DNA of 64,000 nucleotides from Chlamydiifrater volucris (GTDB taxonomy: Bacteria; Chlamydiota; Chlamydiia; Chlamydiales; Chlamydiaceae), in contig NZ_LR777654.1 in NCBI RefSeq assembly GCF_902806995.1, positions 496,001 through 560,000 on the forward strand, read 5' to 3'. The stretch's first letter is position 1, and the number at the start of each line of letters is the position of its first letter. The notes under the pieces were generated by a model. It made no database searches. It was not told where the DNA came from and saw nothing but the letters and a program-made list of their open reading frames with translations. This document shows positions 10,214 to 21,193 of this stretch, piece after piece. The translations under genes and the position numbers were made by a program.

Positions 10214-10599
10214 TGATGACGCTGCAAAACATCTTGGGAATAGGCACAGATATTATAGAGATCAGAAGAGTTCAAAGATCAGTTAATAGATTTAGAGAAA
10301 GATTTTTAAAAAAAATCTTTACAGAAGAAGAGCTTTTGTATTGTTTCTCTCTGCAAAATCCCTTCCCTTCTCTAGCAGTTCGGTTTTCTGCCAAAGAGGC
10401 TGTAGCAAAGGCTGTTGGAACAGGGATCTCCAAAGAGTTAACTTGGAGGGATATTGAGATTCAAAAAGCGAAAGGCAAGCCGATAATCCGTTTGAGAAGA
10501 AAGTTCTTAATCCACGGCAAGACCCCCGAATTCCATCTTTCTCTGAGTCATAGTAAAGAGTATGCTATAGCCACGGCTATAGCATTTATTGCTTTATAA
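10213..10599 (+). CDS. acpS: Holo-[acyl-carrier-protein] synthase
   Basis: Transfers 4'-phosphopantetheine from CoA to acyl carrier protein, activating fatty-acid synthesis in the cytoplasm. The 128 residues carry the two AcpS signatures: GIGTDIIEIRRV near the N-terminus (Mg2+-binding Asp) and RFSAKEAVAKAVGTGI in the middle (catalytic Glu/Lys helix). A late SLSHSKEYAIA motif is also typical. Translation can start at 10213 or at the adjacent ATG at 10216; the first overlaps the preceding stop. The gene converges on trxB, and an 11-bp palindrome lies in its last codons. Confidence 0.94.
   Translation: MMTLQNILGIGTDIIEIRRVQRSVNRFRERFLKKIFTEEELLYCFSLQNPFPSLAVRFSAKEAVAKAVGTGISKELTWRDIEIQKAKGKPIIRLRRKFLIHGKTPEFHLSLSHSKEYAIATAIAFIAL
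10562..10585. terminator. Palindromic hairpin at the end of acpS (acpS/trxB junction)
   Basis: An 11-bp perfect inverted repeat (ATGCTATAGCC, then GGCTATAGCAT with a minimal central turn) lies inside the last codons of acpS. It is followed on the forward strand by T-rich TTTATTGCTTTATAATTTT. The genes converge here and the repeat is symmetric, so it may terminate both transcripts. Confidence 0.5.
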
Positions 10600-10606
10600 T
10601 TTTCAA

Positions 10607-11542
10607 TTAATTCAAAAAAGCCTCAGCTTCAAGGGCAGCCATACACCCGCTCCCTGCGGCAGTGATCGCTTGTCGGTAGATTTTGTCTTGAACATCTCCC
10701 GCTGCAAATACTCCTTCAACAGAGGTTTTTGTTGTCCCGGGAGTCGTCACTATATATCCTTGGTCATCCAAATTGAGGGCTCCGTTGAGAAAAGCTGTAT
10801 TAGGCTGATGTCCTATAGCAAAAAATACCCCTCCTGCTTCGAAGATTGTTTTTTCTTTTGATACATTGTTTGTTATTTCTACAGAACGGACGATGCTATC
10901 TCCTAGTACAGAGGAAACTTCAGAGTTCCAAAGAATAGTTACTTTAGGATTGTTGTGTAGTTTCTCCTGCATAACCTTGGAAGCTCTCAAAGAGTCTCTT
11001 CTATGAACTAAATAAATCTGCTTCCCATATCTCGTAAGAAACAAAGCTTCCTCGGCCGCCGAATCTCCTCCTCCTATGACAAACAAATTTTTTTCTTTGA
11101 AAATTGGAGCAGCTCCATCACAGACAGCACAAGCAGTAACCCCTTTTTGCCAAAATCCATCATCCCCTGCTCCAGGAATATTTAATCTTTTGGCGGATGC
11201 TCCGGTGGCGATTATGCAAGAATCACAGGTATATACCTCTTCGCCGGAATAAATTTTGAAAGGAAGTGCAGAAAAATCAACAGAATCGACATCCTTAGGT
11301 AGGACCCGTGTTCCATATGTCTCCGCTTGTTTCTTCATGGATGCCATAAGTTCCGCCCCAAAGACTCCTTCAGGAAACCCCGGAAAATTTTCTACTTTTG
11401 TCGTAGTCATGAGCTGCCCGCCAGCTATCCCTTGTGAAAACCCTTCAAATAAAACAGGTTGTAAAAGAGCCCTAGAGGCATATATTGCAGCGGTATACCC
11501 CGCTGGTCCGGATCCTATAATAATAATTTTTGAATGATTCAT
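10607..11542 (-). CDS. trxB: Thioredoxin reductase
   Basis: NADPH-dependent flavoenzyme that reduces thioredoxin. The 311 residues show the FAD dinucleotide motif [14 protein letters not shown] (8-21), the redox-active pair CAVC (C138, C141), the NADPH-binding motif [13 protein letters not shown] in the middle, and the FAD-closing block [23 protein letters not shown] near the C-terminus. The length is standard for the low-molecular-weight class. In chlamydiae such reductases support disulfide reduction when the cross-linked elementary body converts to the replicative form; that link is inference. Transcribed alone, divergent from rpsA. Confidence 0.95.
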   Translation of the reverse strand: MNHSKIIIIGSGPAGYTAAIYASRALLQPVLFEGFSQGIAGGQLMTTTKVENFPGFPEGVFGAELMASMKKQAETYGTRVLPKDVDSVDFSALPFKIYSGEEVYTCDSCIIATGASAKRLNIPGAGDDGFWQKGVTACAVCDGAAPIFKEKNLFVIGGGDSAAEEALFLTRYGKQIYLVHRRDSLRASKVMQEKLHNNPKVTILWNSEVSSVLGDSIVRSVEITNNVSKEKTIFEAGGVFFAIGHQPNTAFLNGALNLDDQGYIVTTPGTTKTSVEGVFAAGDVQDKIYRQAITAAGSGCMAALEAEAFLN

Positions 11543-11725
11543 GCGTTCTCCACAACCAGGTTTAGATAAAGCGTTTGCAAAAATACAAACTTTAAAGAAA
11601 ATGAAACTATTTTTTAAGGTAAATAGAATAAAAAATTTGTCGAAGAAGGCAGCCCTTGCCTTTTTTAAGGTTTATATTTACACTGTCTCTTTTGACTTTT
11701 GCAGTTTTTAGGAGAATAACAATAA

Positions 11726-13513
11726 ATGCCAAAACAATCCGAATATACCTGGGGGTCCAGTAAAATTCTTGACGACGTCGATTTCCTTTCGAGCGATATG
11801 CAGGAGTTTGAAAGTCTCCTTTACTCAAATCACGGTATTAAACACGAAGATAACGAGCCTGAAGAGAAGATTTTGCCTGGAGCTATCTTGAGGGGCGTCG
11901 TTGTTGATATCAACAAGGACTTCGTTGTTGTTGATGTTGGGTTAAAATCTGAAGGCGTGGTTCCTATGGCGGAATTTGTGGACTCCTCCGAAGGGCTTGC
12001 CTTAGGTGCTGAAGTCGAGGTCTATCTGGATCAAGCTGAAGATGATGAGGGGAAAGTAGTTCTTTCTAGAGAGAAGGCCACACGTCAACGCCAGTGGGAG
12101 TATATCCTAACTCACTGTGAGGAAGGTTCTATCGTTAAGGGGCAGATCGTCCGTAAAGTTAAGGGCGGATTGATGGTTGATATTGGAATGGAAGCGTTCC
12201 TACCCGGCTCTCAGATAGATAACAAAAAAATTAAGAATCTTGATGACTATGTTGGCAAGGTTTGTGAATTTAAGATTTTAAAAATTAACGTTGAACGAAG
12301 AAATGTTGTTGTTTCTAGAAGGGAACTTCTTGAGGCAGAGAGAATTTCTAAGAAAGCGGAGCTGATTGAGAAAATTGTTGTCGGCGAAAGGCGTAAGGGA
12401 ATTGTCAAAAATATTACTGATTTTGGTGTTTTCTTAGACTTAGACGGTATTGATGGACTACTTCATATTACAGACATGACTTGGAAAAGAATCAAGCATC
12501 CCTCTGAAATGGTGGAGTTAAATCAAGAGCTCGAAGTTGTGATTCTTAGTGTTGACAAAGAAAAAGGTCGAGTAGCTCTTGGTTTGAAGCAGAAAGAGCA
12601 TAACCCTTGGGAAGATATTGAAAAGAGGTATCCTCCAGGGAAGCGTGTGACAGGAAAAATTGTGAAGCTTCTCCCCTACGGAGCCTTCATAGAGATAGAA
12701 GATGGAATTGAGGGGTTGATTCACGTTTCTGAGATGTCTTGGGTGAAAAATGTAATAGATCCTAGTGAGGTTGTAAATAAAGGTGATGAAGTTGAAGCTG
12801 TAGTTCTTTCTATTCAGAAGGATGAAGGGAAGATTTCTCTCGGTTTGAAGCAAACTGAGCATAACCCATGGGATAATATAGAGGCAAAGTACCCTATTGG
12901 ATTGCAAGTCCAAGCTGAAATCAAGAATTTGACGAACTATGGGGCGTTTGTTGAGTTGGAGCCTGGTATTGAGGGGTTGATTCATATCTCTGATATGAGT
13001 TGGATAAGAAAAGTTTCCCATCCCTCAGAGCTCTTTAAAAAGGGAAGTAAAGTAGAGGCTGTGATACTTTCCGTAGATAAGGAAAGTAAAAAGATTACTC
13101 TGGGAGTGAAGCAGTTGAGTTCTAATCCTTGGGATGAGATAGAAGAAATTATTCCTCCAGGTTCCGTAGTGACGGGAGTTGTAACTAAAATTACAGCTTT
13201 TGGAGCGTTTGTTGAACTGCAAAATGGGATTGAAGGGCTAATTCACGTCTCTGAGCTTTCTGATCAAGCCTTTTCCAAGGTGGAGGATGTTGTCTCTGTA
13301 GGAGATTCCGTTACCGCTAGGGTTCTGAAATTAGATCCTGAACATAAGAAAGTTTCTTTGTCTATTAAAGAGCAATCCAACAAGAGTAGCTCTGCTTTCG
13401 ATAAGGATAACATCGTTATAGAGAATCTTTCCGATAGCGATTCGGATCAAATCATAGATGACGAGGAGGAGCTTTCTTCTGCGAAAAAAGGTAGAAAAAA
13501 GAAAACTAAGTAG
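11726..13513 (+). CDS. rpsA: Ribosomal protein S1
   Basis: Binds mRNA leaders and brings them to the 30S subunit. The 595 residues contain six S1 (OB-fold) repeats, starting at roughly residues 50, 135, 220, 305, 390 and 478. The last four share a repeated core ([13 protein letters not shown] and variants) separated by the spacer LGLKQ..HNPW. The C-terminal tail is acidic and ends in a Lys/Arg run. An AGGAG box lies 12 bases before the ATG. It leads the translation cluster nusA-infB-rbfA-truB, as in CT098-CT094, with a strong hairpin before nusA. Confidence 0.96.
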   Translation: MPKQSEYTWGSSKILDDVDFLSSDMQEFESLLYSNHGIKHEDNEPEEKILPGAILRGVVVDINKDFVVVDVGLKSEGVVPMAEFVDSSEGLALGAEVEVYLDQAEDDEGKVVLSREKATRQRQWEYILTHCEEGSIVKGQIVRKVKGGLMVDIGMEAFLPGSQIDNKKIKNLDDYVGKVCEFKILKINVERRNVVVSRRELLEAERISKKAELIEKIVVGERRKGIVKNITDFGVFLDLDGIDGLLHITDMTWKRIKHPSEMVELNQELEVVILSVDKEKGRVALGLKQKEHNPWEDIEKRYPPGKRVTGKIVKLLPYGAFIEIEDGIEGLIHVSEMSWVKNVIDPSEVVNKGDEVEAVVLSIQKDEGKISLGLKQTEHNPWDNIEAKYPIGLQVQAEIKNLTNYGAFVELEPGIEGLIHISDMSWIRKVSHPSELFKKGSKVEAVILSVDKESKKITLGVKQLSSNPWDEIEEIIPPGSVVTGVVTKITAFGAFVELQNGIEGLIHVSELSDQAFSKVEDVVSVGDSVTARVLKLDPEHKKVSLSIKEQSNKSSSAFDKDNIVIENLSDSDSDQIIDDEEELSSAKKGRKKKTK

Positions 13514-13527
13514 TTGTATTGTTTTTA

Positions 13528-13558
13528 GTGCTCGAGGGGCTTACAGCCCTTCGAGTAC
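13528..13558 (+). terminator. Hairpin between rpsA and nusA
   Basis: A 14-bp stem with two G-U pairs and a 3-nt loop (core CTCGAGGGGCT / AGCCCTTCGAG). It lies between the rpsA stop and the nusA start and is followed by only a weak T-rich stretch (AGTTTGTTGT). A partial terminator, attenuator or RNA-processing site that lowers transcription into nusA-infB is the likely role. Confidence 0.55.
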
Positions 13559-13596
13559 AGTTTGTTGTAAAATATGTTCCTTACCCAGGGAGACAA

Positions 13597-14901
13597 ATGA
13601 ATAAAGATCTTGTGGCTATCTTCGATTATATGGAAAGAGAGAAAGGTATCGATCGTTCCACTGTTATTGGGGCTATAGAAGTCGCTTTAAAAACAGCTGC
13701 GAAGAAAAGCTTAAGAGATGAAGCTAATGTATCTGTGAATATCAATGCTCGAACGGGAGACATAGAGGTCTTCTGTGAAAAGGAGATTGTGGATGTTTGC
13801 AAAAATCCGAGTAAAGAAATTTCCTTGGACAAGGCTAGAGAGTATGATCCTGACTCTGAAATTGGTCAGTATATAGATGTTCCTTTCTTTTCTGAGAGTT
13901 TCGGTAGGATAGCGGCTCATGCGGCAAGACAGATAATCAGTCAAAAGTTGCGGCATGCAGAAAGGGATGTTATTTATGAGGAATACCGTCATAGAGTCAA
14001 TGAAATCATCTCAGGTGTCGTTAAGCGTTTTTCTAAAGGATCAAACCTAATAGTTGATTTAGGTAAAGTTGAAGCGCTCCTGCCTGCTAGATTCTATCCG
14101 AAAACTGATAAATATAAGGTTGGCGATAAAATTTATGCTCTTCTTTATGAAGTGCAAGAACTCGATAACGGAGGCGCAGAGGTTATTTTGAGTCGCAGCC
14201 ATCCGGAGTTTGTCCGTCAATTATTTCAACAAGAAGTGCCTGAGTTGGAAGAAGGAGTTGTTGAGATAGTAAGAATAGCTAGGGAAGCTGGTTACCGAAC
14301 CAAGTTGGCTGTTCGCTCTACAGATCCTAAAACAGATCCTGTAGGGGCTTTTGTAGGAATGCGAGGGGTTCGGGTAAAAAATATCATTCGAGAATTAAAC
14401 GAAGAGAAAATTGATATAGTCAACTATGCATCTTCCTCTGTCGAAATGTTGCAAAATCTTCTGTTCCCGATAGAAATCCAAAAAATAGCAATTTTAGAGG
14501 ATGATAAAGTTATAGCCATCGTTGTTAATGATTCAGATTACGCGACGGTTATAGGGAAAAAAGGTATTAATGCTAGACTCATCAGTCAAATACTTGGATA
14601 TGAGCTAGAAGTTCAAAGAATGAGCGAGTACAATAAGCTTTTAGAGATCCAACGACTTCAATTAGCTGAATTTGAGAACCCAGAATTGGATAAGCCTCTA
14701 GAAATGGAAAATATTAGCAAGTTGGTGATCCAGAATCTAGTGCAGGCCGGATATGACACTATACGAAAGGTTTTGTTAGCTAGTGCTAGCGAACTTGCCG
14801 CTGTCCCTGGAATTAGTTTAGATCTTGCTTATAAAATTCTTGAGCAAGTCAGTAAACATGGAGAACATAAAATTGACGAAAAACCTAAAACTGAAGATTA
14901 A
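13597..14901 (+). CDS. nusA: Transcription termination/antitermination factor NusA
   Basis: RNA-polymerase-associated factor controlling pausing and termination. The start is set at ATG 13597 because an AGGGAG box lies just before it and [17 protein letters not shown] is the typical NusA N-terminus; the open frame upstream is fortuitous. The 434 residues comprise the N-terminal polymerase-binding domain (about 1-130), an S1 domain (about 135-200) and two KH domains (about 205-345, with [22 protein letters not shown] and [13 protein letters not shown]). A helix-hairpin-like C-terminal segment (about 370-425) follows. The 3' end overlaps infB by 44 bp, so the two are coupled. Confidence 0.95.
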   Translation: MNKDLVAIFDYMEREKGIDRSTVIGAIEVALKTAAKKSLRDEANVSVNINARTGDIEVFCEKEIVDVCKNPSKEISLDKAREYDPDSEIGQYIDVPFFSESFGRIAAHAARQIISQKLRHAERDVIYEEYRHRVNEIISGVVKRFSKGSNLIVDLGKVEALLPARFYPKTDKYKVGDKIYALLYEVQELDNGGAEVILSRSHPEFVRQLFQQEVPELEEGVVEIVRIAREAGYRTKLAVRSTDPKTDPVGAFVGMRGVRVKNIIRELNEEKIDIVNYASSSVEMLQNLLFPIEIQKIAILEDDKVIAIVVNDSDYATVIGKKGINARLISQILGYELEVQRMSEYNKLLEIQRLQLAEFENPELDKPLEMENISKLVIQNLVQAGYDTIRKVLLASASELAAVPGISLDLAYKILEQVSKHGEHKIDEKPKTED

Positions 14902-17599
14902 AAATTCAAAACTGACTAAGGCTGCCGGATTAGACAAGCTTAAAGCAAAACTTGCTCAGGCTGGTTCTGAAATAAAACCTCAAGAAGAGAAAAGTAGCAA
15001 AATTTCTCGAAGTAAAGCGGCTAAAGTTGTCCAAGACGGTTTCGATGCAACATCTCCGCTTCCTTCTGCTGAGTCGAATTTTGGAGAAAGCTCCTCTCCT
15101 CGCCGTATTCGTGCAAAGTCGAGATCTTCATTTACTAGTTTGGAGGAATCTTCTTCTGTTCCTGATGATTTGCCTGCTTCCTCTTCCGAATCTGAGGTTG
15201 TTTTAGAAACACAAGCTGAAGCTTTTCTCGAGATTAATCCCGAATCGACTGCAGAAGAAATGTCTTCGAAAGAACCCGAGTCTCATACAGAAAGTTTTGA
15301 AGAAACTGAAAATCCTTCTCAAGAGGATACAGTCGAGGAAGTTATAGAGGTTTTAGCTCCACCCATAGACTCAAACAAAAACGAAGAGGAGGCTGTAGCT
15401 CTTGAATCTTCTCCTGATCCAAAGCCGGCTAAAGTTACAATTAAATCGAAGTTTGGTCCTACAGGTAAGCATATTAATCATCTACTGTCTAAGACTTACA
15501 GCAAAAGCGTTGACACAGATAAAGCGGATAAATCAGAGAAGTCTTCAGTAAAATCTTCGACCACAGCAAGTACGGAAGAAAATAGCTCTCACTCCCCTAT
15601 AAAAAAGAGTGAGCCATCCTCCTCTGGGTTTGGAAATAGCAATGGTAGAGGTTTTCTCAGAAAAGACTCAAAAAAGTCTATGCCCGAATTTAGGGATGGC
15701 AGAAAAAAATCTACGGAATCTGTTAAGTCTTTTTCCGGTAGAGACCGGTATGGATTAAACGAAAGCAACGATGATGATAAATGGAGAAAGAAGCGTATAA
15801 AGCAAAAGAAGTCCTATGAAGATCACGTTGTGCAACGCCCTACTTCTATTAAAGTTCCCCTTCCTATTACAGTGAAAGATTTGGCGGCGGAGATGAAGCT
15901 TAAAGCTTCGGAGCTCATCCAAAAAATGTTTATTCATGGGATGACCTACGTCGTGAATGATGTTTTAGATGATGAGACTACCGTTCAATTTATTGGATCC
16001 GAGTTTGGATGTACTGTAGAGATTGATCACTCTGAAAAAGAAAAAATTCAAGTAGTTTCTAATTCTGTCAGGGAAGAAATTAGCGGCACACCCCCCGAAA
16101 AGCTCAAAACAAGGCCTCCTGTAGTAGCCTTCATGGGGCATGTTGACCACGGAAAAACTAGTTTGATAGATGCTTTGAGAAAAAGTAATATTGCTTCAGG
16201 TGAAGCTGGAGCAATAACCCAGCACATGGGAGCTTTCCGTTGTTCTACTTCTGTAGGAGATATAACTGTTTTGGATACTCCGGGACACGAAGCCTTCTCC
16301 GCTATGAGAGCTCGCGGAGCCGAAATTTGTGACATAGTGGTTTTAGTAATAGCTGGAGATGAAGGTATCAAAGAACAGACAACGGAAGCTATTCAACATG
16401 CTGTAGCGTCTGAGATCGTTGTAGTTGTCGCCATTAACAAGTGTGACAAGCCTAATTTTAATGTTGAAAATGTGTACCGACAATTAGCGGAGTACAATCT
16501 TCTTCCTGAAGCATGGGGTGGAGCTACGGCCACAGTAAATACTTCAGCCAGAACTGGGGAGGGTCTCACGGATCTTTTAGAAATGTTGGCGTTACAAGCC
16601 GAAGTTTTGGAATTGAAGGCCGATCCAAGTAATAGAGCTAGAGGATTAGTTATTGAGTCTGAGTTGCATAAAGGATTAGGACATGTGGCAACGGTTCTAG
16701 TTCAAAACGGAACCCTGAAAGTTGGAGATTCTTTAGTATTCAATGATTGTTACGGGAAAGTAAAGACTATGCATGATGAGCATAACCTTTCCATGAAAGA
16801 AGCTTCTCCATCCACGCCTGCACTAATTACTGGACTTTCTGGTATTCCTAAAGCTGGGGACCCATTCGTTGTAGTAAAAAACGAAAAAACAGCTAAGGAA
16901 ATTATTGAGGCTAGAATTGCTGGAAAACAAAGATTTGCTCTTCAGCAAAAGCGCAATTTATCTTTTGATGCTTTACTGCAAAACAGAAAAGTTTTGAAGC
17001 TCATAATTAAAGCAGACGTTCAGGGTTCCGTTGAGGCTCTTGTAAGCTCTATAGCGAAGATAAAATCTGAGAAAGTAAAGGTTGATATTGTCTCCACAGG
17101 AGTTGGAGAAATTTCAGAATCTGATATTCGCCTTGCCGCAGCATCTAAAACGACTATACTAGGGTTCCATACTTCGATAGAAAGTCATGCAGAGCCCCTT
17201 ATTAAGAGTCTCGGAGTCCGAGTAAAGCTGCATGATATTATCTATCATGCCATAGACGATGTAGAAACTATGATGGCAGATTTATTAGATCCTATCACCG
17301 AGGAGAAGCCCTTGGGGTCTGCCGAAATTAAGGAAATCTTTAAGTCATCTCAACTAGGTTGCATTTACGGATGTTTGGTTATTGAAGGTAGTGTTGTAAG
17401 AAATCAAAAAATCAACTTGGTTAGAGACAAAGAGGTTGTGTGGAAAGGATCCATATCCTCATTGAAGCGAGTTAAAGAAGATGTTAAAGAGGTTAAAAAA
17501 GGTCTTGAGTGCGGAGTGCTTCTCGAAGGGTACGGGTTGGCTAAGGTAGGAGATATAATTCAGTGCTATGAGATTATTTATCATCCACAAAAACTATAG
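14858..17599 (+). CDS. infB: Translation initiation factor IF-2
   Basis: GTPase that delivers initiator tRNA to the 30S subunit. The start at ATG 14858 gives [19 protein letters not shown], matching chlamydial IF-2; the open frame continues further upstream inside nusA. Of 913 residues, about 30-310 are a low-complexity Ser/Glu/Lys region. The IF2 N-domain follows at about 330-390. The GTPase domain has [10 protein letters not shown] (about 427-436), DTPGHEAF and NKCD. The C-terminal beta-barrels carry the initiator-tRNA-binding module. It lies between nusA (overlap 44 bp) and rbfA (gap 14 bp). The N-terminal low-complexity region is the part expected to vary most between species. Confidence 0.96.
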   Translation: MENIKLTKNLKLKIKNSKLTKAAGLDKLKAKLAQAGSEIKPQEEKSSKISRSKAAKVVQDGFDATSPLPSAESNFGESSSPRRIRAKSRSSFTSLEESSSVPDDLPASSSESEVVLETQAEAFLEINPESTAEEMSSKEPESHTESFEETENPSQEDTVEEVIEVLAPPIDSNKNEEEAVALESSPDPKPAKVTIKSKFGPTGKHINHLLSKTYSKSVDTDKADKSEKSSVKSSTTASTEENSSHSPIKKSEPSSSGFGNSNGRGFLRKDSKKSMPEFRDGRKKSTESVKSFSGRDRYGLNESNDDDKWRKKRIKQKKSYEDHVVQRPTSIKVPLPITVKDLAAEMKLKASELIQKMFIHGMTYVVNDVLDDETTVQFIGSEFGCTVEIDHSEKEKIQVVSNSVREEISGTPPEKLKTRPPVVAFMGHVDHGKTSLIDALRKSNIASGEAGAITQHMGAFRCSTSVGDITVLDTPGHEAFSAMRARGAEICDIVVLVIAGDEGIKEQTTEAIQHAVASEIVVVVAINKCDKPNFNVENVYRQLAEYNLLPEAWGGATATVNTSARTGEGLTDLLEMLALQAEVLELKADPSNRARGLVIESELHKGLGHVATVLVQNGTLKVGDSLVFNDCYGKVKTMHDEHNLSMKEASPSTPALITGLSGIPKAGDPFVVVKNEKTAKEIIEARIAGKQRFALQQKRNLSFDALLQNRKVLKLIIKADVQGSVEALVSSIAKIKSEKVKVDIVSTGVGEISESDIRLAAASKTTILGFHTSIESHAEPLIKSLGVRVKLHDIIYHAIDDVETMMADLLDPITEEKPLGSAEIKEIFKSSQLGCIYGCLVIEGSVVRNQKINLVRDKEVVWKGSISSLKRVKEDVKEVKKGLECGVLLEGYGLAKVGDIIQCYEIIYHPQKL

Positions 17600-17613
17600 T
17601 AGCAGTAATCTTT

Positions 17614-18015
17614 ATGACAGAGAGTAGAAGATTGAAAAAAGCTAATGCTTTGCTTAGAGAAGCTATAGCCCAAGTGATCCTTAAAGAAGTTCAACATCCG
17701 AAGATTTCTAATGAGTGGGTTACTGTCACTAGGGTTTCTGTCTCCCCTGATATGCATTCGGCCAAAGTATACGTTTCCATTATGCCCAATTCAAAAAATA
17801 GTTCAGAGGAGACTTTAGAAGCATTAAATGCCTCTTCGGGGTTTATTGCTTGTAAGGCATCTAGAGGCATTGTTCTTAAGTATTTTCCTGAACTAGATTT
17901 TTATCTAGAAGACATTTTTTCTCCTCAAGATCGCGTTGAGGAGCTTTTATGGAGAATAAAAGAAGAAGAAAGGCTATCCCCTCCTGCTTTAGATCAAACA
18001 GATGAAGTGTTATGA
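17614..18015 (+). CDS. rbfA: Ribosome-binding factor A
   Basis: Late 30S maturation factor acting on the 5' region of 16S rRNA. The 133 residues form one KH-like domain. It starts with the family opening [27 protein letters not shown] and contains [19 protein letters not shown] and a [18 protein letters not shown]-terminus. The last four bases (ATGA) overlap the truB start, so the two are translationally coupled within the infB-rbfA-truB operon. Confidence 0.93.
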   Translation: MTESRRLKKANALLREAIAQVILKEVQHPKISNEWVTVTRVSVSPDMHSAKVYVSIMPNSKNSSEETLEALNASSGFIACKASRGIVLKYFPELDFYLEDIFSPQDRVEELLWRIKEEERLSPPALDQTDEVL

Positions 18016-18746
18016 AATTAGTGACCGATCTTAAAGAAGGCATTCTTCTTGTGAATAAACCCAAGGGGAGGACTTCTTTTAGTCTCATTCGTGCTTTAAC
18101 AAAACTCACAGGCGTAAAAAAAATTGGCCATGCAGGCACCTTAGACCCTTTTGCTACAGGAGTCATGGTCATGCTTTTAGGAAGAAAATATACTCGTCTG
18201 TCAGATAAACTGCTTTTTCAAGATAAGGAGTATGACGCTGTTGCTTATTTGGGCACTACAACGGATTCTTACGATTGCGATGGAAAAGTGGTTGGTAGAT
18301 CTAAAAAAGTTCCCACTTTACAAGAAATTTTGAAAGCTTCCGAGTCTTTTCAAGGAGAGATTCTTCAGCTTCCACCCATGTTTTCGGCAAAAAAGGTTCA
18401 GGGTAGAAAGCTGTATGAATATGCGAGAAAAGGGATTGTCGTTGAAAGGGCTGAGTGTAAAGTACGGGTTTCCTTAAAAGTTATAAACTATGAATATCCT
18501 AGGATATTCTTTTCCGTTTCTTGCAGCAAAGGCACCTATATTCGCAGTATTGCTCATGAGTTGGGTAACATGTTGGGTTGTGGAGCTTATTTAGAGGAGC
18601 TTTGTAGGTCTCGGAGCGGGAATTTTTTGCTGAAAGACTGTATTGATGGAAACCTTCTTGACAATGAGGGTTTTGATATTACCCCTCATTTGGTAGACGT
18701 AAAAGAAGAGCACCTGACATACAGAGACTCTTTGCAGAACCCATAA
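18012..18746 (+). CDS. truB: tRNA pseudouridine-55 synthase
   Basis: Converts U55 to pseudouridine in the T-loop of tRNAs. The 244 residues carry the catalytic block [15 protein letters not shown] with the nucleophilic Asp at 45. Other TruB motifs follow, including the [20 protein letters not shown] segment, [20 protein letters not shown] and [15 protein letters not shown]. It is the last gene of the rpsA-truB cluster. In C. trachomatis and C. pneumoniae truB is, from memory, followed directly by ribF. Here only 42 bp separate it from the convergent ychF, and ribF is missing. Confidence 0.95.
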   Translation: MKLVTDLKEGILLVNKPKGRTSFSLIRALTKLTGVKKIGHAGTLDPFATGVMVMLLGRKYTRLSDKLLFQDKEYDAVAYLGTTTDSYDCDGKVVGRSKKVPTLQEILKASESFQGEILQLPPMFSAKKVQGRKLYEYARKGIVVERAECKVRVSLKVINYEYPRIFFSVSCSKGTYIRSIAHELGNMLGCGAYLEELCRSRSGNFLLKDCIDGNLLDNEGFDITPHLVDVKEEHLTYRDSLQNP

Positions 18747-18788
18747 AGGTTTTTCTTCCTTTTAATTTCTAGCGTCTCTCGATGCTAT

Positions 18789-19883
18789 TTAGTTATGTAG
18801 GAACAGTACCACATCTCCATCTTGAACGATATAATCCCGACCTTCAGCTCTTAGCTTTCCATTCTCCCTGGCGCCAGATCTTCCTCCGTATGTAATCATG
18901 TCCTCCATAGACACAACTTCAGCTCTTATGAATCCTTTAGAAATATCTGTATGAATAGCAGCTGCTGCATCAGGAGCTTTAGTTCCTCTAGAAATAGTCC
19001 AAGCTCGAGTTTCTATAGGCCCTGTAGTGAAGTAAGATATAAGACCCAAGGCGTCATAAGTAGACCGGACTAACCGCGTTAATCCTGATTCTTTCAATCC
19101 CAAAGACAATAACAATTCGTTTGCTTCCTCTTTAGGCAATGCTGAAAGTTCCTCTTCCAAACGAACACAAATAGGAATTACAGGAGCCCTTTCTTCAGAT
19201 GCAATTTTCTTGACTTTCTCCACATATTCATTAGAAAGTTCCCCTAGAGAATCTTCATCAATGTTAGCTACGTACAAGATAGGTTTCTTTGTCAAGAATG
19301 GATAAGGTTTTAGCACTTCCCTTTCAATATCACTAAGTTCTAGGGTCCTTACTGGCTGCTCACTTTCTAAATGTTTTAAAACTTTTTCTAGGACAAACAA
19401 CAGAGCCCCTGGCTCCTTTTTTCCTTTCGCAGCCTTTTCTGCTTTGCCATATATACTCTGAGCAGAAGAGAAGTCAGACAAGATAAGTTCGAGGTTAATA
19501 GTCGCTATATCGTCTTCTGGGTCTATCTTTCCTGCAACATGGGTAATCTCAGTGTTTTCAAAACATCTTACCACATGGGCTATGGCATGCGTTTCCCTAA
19601 CATGAGATAAAAACTTATTTCCCAACCCCTCCCCTGAAGCAGCCCCCTTAACAAGTCCCGCAATGTCCACAAATTTTACATCAGCATAAACGATTTTTTC
19701 ACTATTACTTATGCTAGCTAACCTGGATAACCTTTCGTCTTTAACGGAAACAATTCCAACGTTGGGATCTATCGTACAAAATGGGTAATTGCATGAAGCT
19801 ATGCCTGCACCTGTCAACGCATTAAACAACCCGGACTTTCCTACATTTGGAAGACCCACAATTCCACATTCGGTATGGCTCAC
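18789..19883 (-). CDS. ychF: Ribosome-associated GTPase/ATPase YchF (OLA1 family)
   Basis: P-loop NTPase of the Obg-related YchF family, binding ribosomes and preferring ATP. The 364 residues show Walker A GLPNVGKSGLF near residue 9, then DIAGLVKGAASGEGLGNKFLSHVRE, the nucleotide-specificity region YVANIDED, and a C-terminal TGS domain ending DYIVQDGDVVLF. Translation starts at GTG 19883, supported by a strong AAGGAGG box six bases upstream. It converges on truB and is divergent from the T3S operon. Position matches CT092. Confidence 0.94.
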   Translation of the reverse strand: MSHTECGIVGLPNVGKSGLFNALTGAGIASCNYPFCTIDPNVGIVSVKDERLSRLASISNSEKIVYADVKFVDIAGLVKGAASGEGLGNKFLSHVRETHAIAHVVRCFENTEITHVAGKIDPEDDIATINLELILSDFSSAQSIYGKAEKAAKGKKEPGALLFVLEKVLKHLESEQPVRTLELSDIEREVLKPYPFLTKKPILYVANIDEDSLGELSNEYVEKVKKIASEERAPVIPICVRLEEELSALPKEEANELLLSLGLKESGLTRLVRSTYDALGLISYFTTGPIETRAWTISRGTKAPDAAAAIHTDISKGFIRAEVVSMEDMITYGGRSGARENGKLRAEGRDYIVQDGDVVLFLHN

Positions 19884-20113
19884 CCACTACCTCCTTCAGA
19901 GATTGATACCGATAAAAATAAAACGAAACTATACACTAAGAGTATATATTATTTCACTCGCATCCTTAGGCTTAATTCCTTTAACAGCGAAATTTTGATA
20001 GCCTAGAGGATCAGCTTGTTTAAAAACCCTTCATTAAGGTAACTTCCAGTTTATTCGTTAGTGACTAAAAAGTACGCTACTTTACGACGTATCAGTAGGA
20101 TATTGGCGCAGTT

Positions 20114-21193
20114 ATGGGTGAAAAAACAGAAAAGGCGACGCCAAAACGACTTAGGGATGCAAGAAAGAAAGGTCAGGTAGCGAAGTCTCAAGATTTTCCT
20201 TCCGCGGTTACTTTTATAGTTTCCATGACTACGGCCTTTTATTTGGCCAACTTCTTTTATGAACAATTGGGCTCTTTTCTGTCTTCGGTATTGATACAAG
20301 CTCCTACGAATCACGAACCCAGAGTCACGCTATTCTACCTTCACAAATGTTTGCTTTTAATATTAACGACTTCTCTGCCTCTGTTAGGAGTTGTATCTGT
20401 TATTGGATTACTGATAGGTTTTTTAATCGTTGGTCCAACATTTTCTACTGAAGTCTTTAAGCCAGACCTAAAAAAGTTTAATCCCATTGATAATCTCAAG
20501 CAAAAATTCAAACTCAAAACTTTTATTGAATTGATGAAGTCTGTGCTAAAAATCTTTGGAGCAGCCTTGATATTGTATTTCACGATAAAGGGAAGGGCAG
20601 CTCTCCTCATAGAAACTGCAGGGATTTCTCCTATCGCATCTGCCGAGATTTTCAAACAAATCTTATTAAAAGCTACAACATCTATAGGTATTTTTTTTCT
20701 CGTAGTTGCTGTAGCAGACCTTGTGTACCAAAGACACAATTTTGCTAAAGAACTAAAAATGGAAAAGTTTGAGGTAAAACAAGAGTTTAAAGACACAGAA
20801 GGTAACCCCGAAATTAAAGGCAGAAGAAGACAAATAGCTCAAGAAATTGCTTATGAAGATTCTTCATCACAAATTAAACACGCTAGTGCAGTAGTCTCCA
20901 ATCCTAGAGATATTGCAATCGCTATAGGATACATGCCAGAAAAATACAAAGCGCCTTGGATTATTGCCATGGGAGCTGACTATAGAGCGAGAAAAATTAT
21001 AGAAGAGGCTGAAAAATATAATATCCCGGTCATGAGGAATGTTCCATTAGCTCATCAACTTTGGGAAGAAGGAAAAGAGTTGAAGTTTATTCCAGAATCC
21101 ACGTATGAAGCTATTGGGGAAATCCTCTTATACGTAACCTCTCTTAACGCGCAAAACTCTAACGCTAAAGATCTTAACAAAGACGACGATTGA
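20114..21193 (+). CDS. sctU: Type III secretion export switch protein SctU (CdsU)
   Basis: Inner-membrane component of the injectisome that switches substrate class after self-cleavage of its cytoplasmic domain. The 359 residues start GEKTEKATPKRLRDARKKGQVAKS, typical for the FlhB/YscU family. About four transmembrane segments follow (35-55, 75-100, 140-160, 180-205), then the soluble domain. The cleavage site is at N263-P264, the same numbering as YscU, but reads NPRD where the family consensus is NPTH. The downstream PLAHQLWEEGKELKFIPE segment is typical. The stop overlaps the sctV start (TGATG). Position matches CT091. Confidence 0.93.
   Translation: MGEKTEKATPKRLRDARKKGQVAKSQDFPSAVTFIVSMTTAFYLANFFYEQLGSFLSSVLIQAPTNHEPRVTLFYLHKCLLLILTTSLPLLGVVSVIGLLIGFLIVGPTFSTEVFKPDLKKFNPIDNLKQKFKLKTFIELMKSVLKIFGAALILYFTIKGRAALLIETAGISPIASAEIFKQILLKATTSIGIFFLVVAVADLVYQRHNFAKELKMEKFEVKQEFKDTEGNPEIKGRRRQIAQEIAYEDSSSQIKHASAVVSNPRDIAIAIGYMPEKYKAPWIIAMGADYRARKIIEEAEKYNIPVMRNVPLAHQLWEEGKELKFIPESTYEAIGEILLYVTSLNAQNSNAKDLNKDDD

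Noticed and set aside
12518-13021. Reverse-strand open frame of 167 codons inside rpsA
   Set aside because: It mirrors the repeated S1 domains of rpsA on the other strand; repeat-driven composition explains it and there is no start context or family similarity.
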